A DNA stretch of 9,806 nucleotides from an uncultured Elusimicrobia bacterium. Its GTDB lineage: Bacteria; Elusimicrobiota; Elusimicrobia; UBA1565; UBA9628. The DNA lies in assembly GCA_903874575.1 (NCBI GenBank), contig CAIQSZ010000426.1:1-9806 (forward strand). Direction: 5' to 3'. How positions within the stretch are numbered: position 1 is the stretch's first letter; the number at the start of each line of letters is the position of its first letter. The position numbers and the translations under genes are program-made. Under the pieces are notes generated by a model, which did not search any database, was not told the DNA's origin, and worked only from the letters and a program-made list of their open reading frames with translations. Of the stretch, positions 7,220 through 9,806 are shown in pieces.

Positions 7220-8530
7220 TCACTTGGAGATCGACAGAAGATATTCGGCGAGCGCGCGCTTTTCGTCGGCGGTGCCGGCGAAAGGCGGCATGTAGGGGAT
7301 GCCTCCCAGGCTGTCCAGGACCGAGGCGACGTCGTCGGGACCCGTCGCCCCCAAGCGGCGGATGCGCTCGGGCAGGGGGCGCAGGCCCTTGTCTTGGAGC
7401 GAGTGGCACGCCGAGCATTCGATCAGCGCGACCATGCGGCCGGCCCGCAGGCGGTTGGCGTCGGTCACCGTCCTCAACTCGTCGGGCACGAACGCCGCCA
7501 AACGCAGGATCCCCTTATCGTTGATGCGGTCCAGCTCCGAGGACACGCCCTTGGAAGGAACGTCGCCGCCGATGATCTGGTTGGAGTACATGTAGTTGGG
7601 GATCACGTACGGCTTGCGGATCAATTCGCGCGTCCGCTCGAAGGACCATATCCCGGAAAAAACCAGGGCCAGGGCCGCGGCGCCGGCCCACGGGCGCGCG
7701 GCCCCGGGCTTGGCGGCGAAGATCGCGAACAGAAGCGCCAGGAGCGCGGTCGGGTAAATCATGCCGCCGCGCAGTCCGGGCGTCATCAACGCCGCCAGAT
7801 TGGAGCGGATGGGATCGGGAAGCGAGGACGAATACCACAAAAAAGAAAGCCCTCCGAGTCCGATGCCCGCCAGTCCCAGCACGGAGCCGGCCCGCACCAC
7901 CTCCACGCGGACGCGCTCGTTCTTGCCGCTCGCGGCGACCGCCAGCACGTAGGCTCCGCCGACCGCGAACATGGAGGTCGTGCGCAGGAGCAGCTGCGGC
8001 CAGTAGGTTTCGTTGAAGAATCCGTCGAAGAAGGCGCCGGTGGACGGCCAGCGCCCGGGCGTGAGCATGAAGGTGAGGATGCCCACGATCACGATCATCG
8101 TCGTCCACGAGGCCAGCGCGAAGATTCCGCCGATCTTCAGGTGCGTTTTCGCGTCCACCTTGTCGATGGTGTAGTAGTAGACGTAGATCGCCGCGATCTC
8201 AATAAGGAAGAAGACCCATTCGGTCGCCCAGCCCCACACGTAGTTGTGAATGAGCCCGGAGATGGCGCGCGGCGCGGCGACCGTCGCCGCGAACCATATG
8301 CCCACGCCGCTGAGCGCGCCGAAGACGTAGGAGAAGATCAGCACCAGCCGGGCGTAGCGGCGCACGAAATCCATCAGGTCGGGCCGGCCTTCGCGGACGG
8401 AGCGCGACTCCAGCCAGATCGCGAACCACATCGCGCTGGTGGACAGATACACCGGCATCATGTGGAAAGTGGCGATAAGTCCGAGGATCATCCCGGCGGT
8501 CAGATGGGGCACTTCCCAGACTGGATACAT
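7220..8530 (-). CDS. CydA-like membrane protein fused to a C-terminal cytochrome c domain, 436 aa
   Basis: The N-terminal part (about 1-300) is a polytopic membrane domain of about 8 segments resembling cytochrome bd subunit I. His23 in MILGLIATFHMMPVYLS matches E. coli CydA His19. GALSGVGIWF (71-80) resembles the conserved CydA 'G..tG....f' turn. Glu104 and Glu111 in TEWVFFLIEI resemble the paired glutamates Glu99/Glu107. The position expected for His186 looks like Arg183 or Leu182, so the b558 ligand seems missing. After a linker of about 50 residues comes a mono-heme c domain with CSACH (372-376) and a likely distal Met414 in YMPPF. This fits the cytochrome-c-containing branch of the bd superfamily, which may take electrons from cytochrome c rather than quinol; the quinol-binding Q-loop is not evident. 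The heme c domain must face the periplasm. It is the first gene of the leftward set; the ribosome-binding site before the ATG at 8528-8530 is weak (GAGAGGC). Confidence 0.78.
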   Translation of the reverse strand: MYPVWEVPHLTAGMILGLIATFHMMPVYLSTSAMWFAIWLESRSVREGRPDLMDFVRRYARLVLIFSYVFGALSGVGIWFAATVAAPRAISGLIHNYVWGWATEWVFFLIEIAAIYVYYYTIDKVDAKTHLKIGGIFALASWTTMIVIVGILTFMLTPGRWPSTGAFFDGFFNETYWPQLLLRTTSMFAVGGAYVLAVAASGKNERVRVEVVRAGSVLGLAGIGLGGLSFLWYSSSLPDPIRSNLAALMTPGLRGGMIYPTALLALLFAIFAAKPGAARPWAGAAALALVFSGIWSFERTRELIRKPYVIPNYMYSNQIIGGDVPSKGVSSELDRINDKGILRLAAFVPDELRTVTDANRLRAGRMVALIECSACHSLQDKGLRPLPERIRRLGATGPDDVASVLDSLGGIPYMPPFAGTADEKRALAEYLLSISK

Positions 8531-8566
8531 GGCGGGCCTCTCGTTTATGAATGGACGAACACGACT

Positions 8567-8592
8567 AGGTTCACATAAAGCCGAGGTTCAAA
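8567..8592 (-). promoter_or_regulatory. Direct repeat AGGTTCA[CA]A and possible ECF-type promoter for the leftward operon
   Basis: AGGTTCACA (8567-8575) and AGGTTCAAA (8584-8592) are direct repeats 17 bases apart. Read on the minus strand, the upstream copy gives TTTGAACC, followed after 16 bases by CTAGTC. GAAC-type -35 elements about 16-17 bases from a GTC-type -10 are typical of ECF sigma promoters, so the downstream sigma factor could activate its own operon here. The -10 match is loose and the identification is tentative. Confidence 0.25.
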
Positions 8593-8607
8593 GCAACATC
8601 CCCGGAT

Positions 8608-8619
8608 GCCTTGCAAGGC
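8608..8619. promoter_or_regulatory. Perfect 12-base palindrome GCCTTGCAAGGC, possible operator
   Basis: This perfect palindrome lies next to GGTCAA (8620-8625), which reads TTGACC on the minus strand and is a fair -35 hexamer for the leftward operon. A weak -10 candidate (GATGTT, 4 or fewer consensus bases) lies 19 bases further on. A dyad between -35 and -10 would suit a repressor or a MerR-type activator, but it is off-centre for MerR and no such regulator is encoded in the window. Confidence 0.25.
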
Positions 8620-8686
8620 GGTCAACGGACCCATGATATCACGGCGCCGCGCGAGAGGCGAGAATCGCGCGCGCATCGTATGCAGT

Positions 8687-8700
8687 TTGACGTATATCAA
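8687..8700. promoter_or_regulatory. FNR/CRP-family binding site, TTGACGTATATCAA
   Basis: TTGAC-GTAT-ATCAA differs by one base from the FNR consensus TTGAT-N4-ATCAA. It is centred about 104 bases before the DUF3373 start and about 163 bases before the oxidase start. It sits just upstream of a -10-like TATGAT, with its centre near -37 to -38 if that -10 is real, slightly closer than the usual -41.5 class II position. The likely binder is an FNR/DNR-type regulator encoded elsewhere. Confidence 0.5.
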
Positions 8701-8715
8701 AACGCGCGTTGATAT
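8694..8715. repeat. Inverted repeat ATATCAA-N8-TTGATAT
   Basis: Two perfect 7-base arms (8694-8700 and 8709-8715) are separated by AACGCGCG. The left arm shares the ATCAA half of the FNR-like box, and the right arm supplies another TTGAT half-site. The three half-sites TTGAC, ATCAA and TTGAT thus alternate within 27 bases. It could be a second operator or a composite site for cooperative binding. Confidence 0.45.
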
Positions 8716-8718
8716 GAA

Positions 8719-8724
8719 TATGAT
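8719..8724 (+). promoter_or_regulatory. Candidate -10 element TATGAT for the DUF3373 gene
   Basis: TATGAT matches the sigma-70 -10 consensus at five of six positions. No good -35 hexamer lies 16-18 bases upstream (ATCAAA region), as expected for an activator-dependent promoter served by the FNR-like box. The predicted transcript would start near 8731, leaving a leader of about 67 bases. Confidence 0.35.
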
Positions 8725-8797
8725 GGCGTGATTGTTGCTAGCCGTGCCGTCGCGCGGTTCATCGATCCGCGCTTCATGAAGCTCTCAAGGAGGCACC

Positions 8798-9806
8798 ATG
8801 CATGACCGAAGTCGTCTTATGAGGGTCGTGGCCGGAGTCTTGGCCGCGCTGGCGTTGGGCGCGCCGTCCGTTCGCGCGGAGGACGCGGAACTCGCCAAAA
8901 AAGTCGAGGCGCTGTCGAAGCAGGTGGCCGCGCTCAAGGAAGCCGCGCCCGCCGCGGAGCCGTCGAAGATGTCGTGGCTGACGTTCGGCGGAGACCTGCG
9001 CGTCGAGCATCATATTTTGCGCGCCAAGGTTCCCACGTACACGGCGTTCGGGAGCTGGGCCACCGTCCCGGCAAATACGCTCAAGAACGATTCGCTGCTG
9101 ACGAACCGGCTGGGCCTTAACGCCCACGCGAACGTGGCCGAGGGCGTCACGCTGAAGCTGCGCGTGCTCGCCAACAAGACCTGGGGCATGCAGGACGGCG
9201 GCGCGACGCAGGCGGGCTATTTCGCCGACCGACAGAACACGGCCTTCGACGGCACCGTCGGTCATGTCCCGGCCGGCAGCGGGCTGTACGTCGACCAGGC
9301 TTACGCGACCGTCAAGGACCTGTTCGTCTCCTCGGCGTGGTTCTCCGCCGGACGCCGTCCCTCGACGGACGGCGTGCCGACCAACGTCCGCGACGACCGC
9401 GAGGTCAACGGCGCGGCCGGCATCCCCGCCCTGCTGGTGGACTACGCGTTCGACGGCGCGACCTTGGGCGTCGCTCCCGAGATCGCCAAGCTGCCGGGCT
9501 TCGCCGCGAAGCTGTGCTACGGCCGCGCGTACGAAAGCGGCTACTCGAACCAGACCAACGGCACCTCTCCCCGCGACGCCGACATGCTGGGCGTGTCGAT
9601 GCTCGCCTATGAGACCCCGGACGCCCGCGTGGACCTTCAATATCAGCGCGGCTTCAACATCATGGACAACATCCCGGGTCCGAACGTTAGGACCAACCTG
9701 GGAGATATCGAGGAGTTCGGCGCCAGCGTGATGCGCACCGCGCGCGATCTGGGCCCGGGCGACCTGACGGTGTTCGGCACCGCCGCGCTCAGCGAAGCGC
9801 TGCCCA
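8798..9806 (+). CDS. DUF3373 family outer-membrane barrel-like protein, N-terminal 336 aa (partial)
   Basis: The gene runs off the right edge with no stop, so only 336 codons are seen. It starts at the ATG at 8798-8800, with a strong AAGGAGG (8787-8793) four bases upstream. A signal peptide (about residues 1-27: MHDRSRLMR, then VVAGVLAALALGAPSVRA) is followed by a short heptad-like helix, ELAKKVEALSKQVAALKE. The mature part begins WLTFGGDLRVE and alternates beta-strand-like segments. SLLTNRLGLN, DGTVGHVP, AGRRPSTDGVPTN, AGIPALLVDYAFDG, LCYGRAYESGY and DLQYQRGFNIMDN match my recollection of the DUF3373 pattern from Geobacter-type bacteria. Such proteins are predicted porin-like outer-membrane barrels, often near c-type cytochromes, with no settled function. 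No CxxCH is seen in the visible part. Met8 is an alternative start but has no ribosome-binding site. Confidence 0.82.
   Translation, partial: MHDRSRLMRVVAGVLAALALGAPSVRAEDAELAKKVEALSKQVAALKEAAPAAEPSKMSWLTFGGDLRVEHHILRAKVPTYTAFGSWATVPANTLKNDSLLTNRLGLNAHANVAEGVTLKLRVLANKTWGMQDGGATQAGYFADRQNTAFDGTVGHVPAGSGLYVDQAYATVKDLFVSSAWFSAGRRPSTDGVPTNVRDDREVNGAAGIPALLVDYAFDGATLGVAPEIAKLPGFAAKLCYGRAYESGYSNQTNGTSPRDADMLGVSMLAYETPDARVDLQYQRGFNIMDNIPGPNVRTNLGDIEEFGASVMRTARDLGPGDLTVFGTAALSEALP

Larger units (their letters stand above)
8531..8797. promoter_or_regulatory. Divergent intergenic region between the bd-like oxidase and DUF3373 genes
   Basis: These 267 bases separate two divergently transcribed genes and hold no coding sequence I can support. 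The region is more AT-rich than the genes at 8543-8600 and 8680-8740. It contains an FNR-like box, a larger dyad, a 12-base palindrome, a pair of 9-base direct repeats and TGATATCA (8634-8641). The motif TGATAT or its complement occurs three times (8634, 8694, 8710). The leftward and rightward promoters must lie here. Confidence 0.8.

Noticed and set aside
6665..8578. Long plus-strand open frame (637 codons) opposite the two oxidase-like genes
   Set aside because: It is rich in Arg, Gly, Asp, His and Gln, has no recognisable domain, and is exactly antisense to two clear membrane-protein genes. GC-rich codon bias commonly leaves such frames open.
8774..9640. Minus-strand open frame (288 codons) opposite the DUF3373 gene
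   Set aside because: The plus strand encodes a signal peptide and DUF3373-like motifs with a strong ribosome-binding site; the minus frame has no recognisable features.

Overview
This is a GC-rich window (about two thirds G+C by eye) from a diderm (Gram-negative-type) bacterium. The cell type follows from an outer-membrane efflux protein, a tripartite-pump transporter, a c-type heme domain and a DUF3373 outer-membrane barrel-like protein. DUF3373 and divergent bd-like oxidases with heme c suggest an environmental respiratory bacterium able to live with little or no oxygen. The lineage cannot be fixed from the sequence alone. No tRNA, rRNA, CRISPR array, insertion sequence or phage gene was seen.

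Layout. Eight genes run leftward (minus strand) from 8530 to the left edge, and one gene runs rightward from 8798 off the right edge. The 267-base divergent region between them holds the regulatory sites. In transcription order the minus-strand genes are: a CydA-like membrane protein with a C-terminal heme c domain (8530-7220); a second CydA-like membrane protein (7210-5993); an ECF sigma factor (5996-5400); a small zf-HC2 anti-sigma factor (5403-5080); a membrane-anchored single-domain rhodanese (5083-4727); a 70-base gap; a TolC-family outer-membrane protein (4656-3319); an RND permease (3322-128); and the start of a DUF2892 protein (118 to the edge). Four junctions (oxidase subunit/sigma, sigma/anti-sigma, anti-sigma/rhodanese, TolC/RND) are 4-base stop/start overlaps. 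Two others are 9-base gaps. The whole set could be one transcript, or two if a promoter lies in the 70-base gap.

How the genes may work together. The two CydA-like proteins resemble the cytochrome-c-containing, CydB-less branch of the cytochrome bd superfamily. That branch is known mainly from genome surveys. The E. coli heme-ligand histidines appear to be divided between the two proteins. A sigma/anti-sigma pair with a Cys/His zinc motif and a rhodanese are translationally coupled to them, which suggests a redox-, sulfur- or metal-responsive module. The pump genes downstream lack a periplasmic adaptor inside the window. On the other side, the divergent DUF3373 gene has an FNR-like box (TTGAC-N4-ATCAA) upstream, so the two arms may answer to oxygen or another respiratory signal.

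The most interesting item is the oxidase-like pair physically coupled to its own apparent sigma/anti-sigma/rhodanese module.
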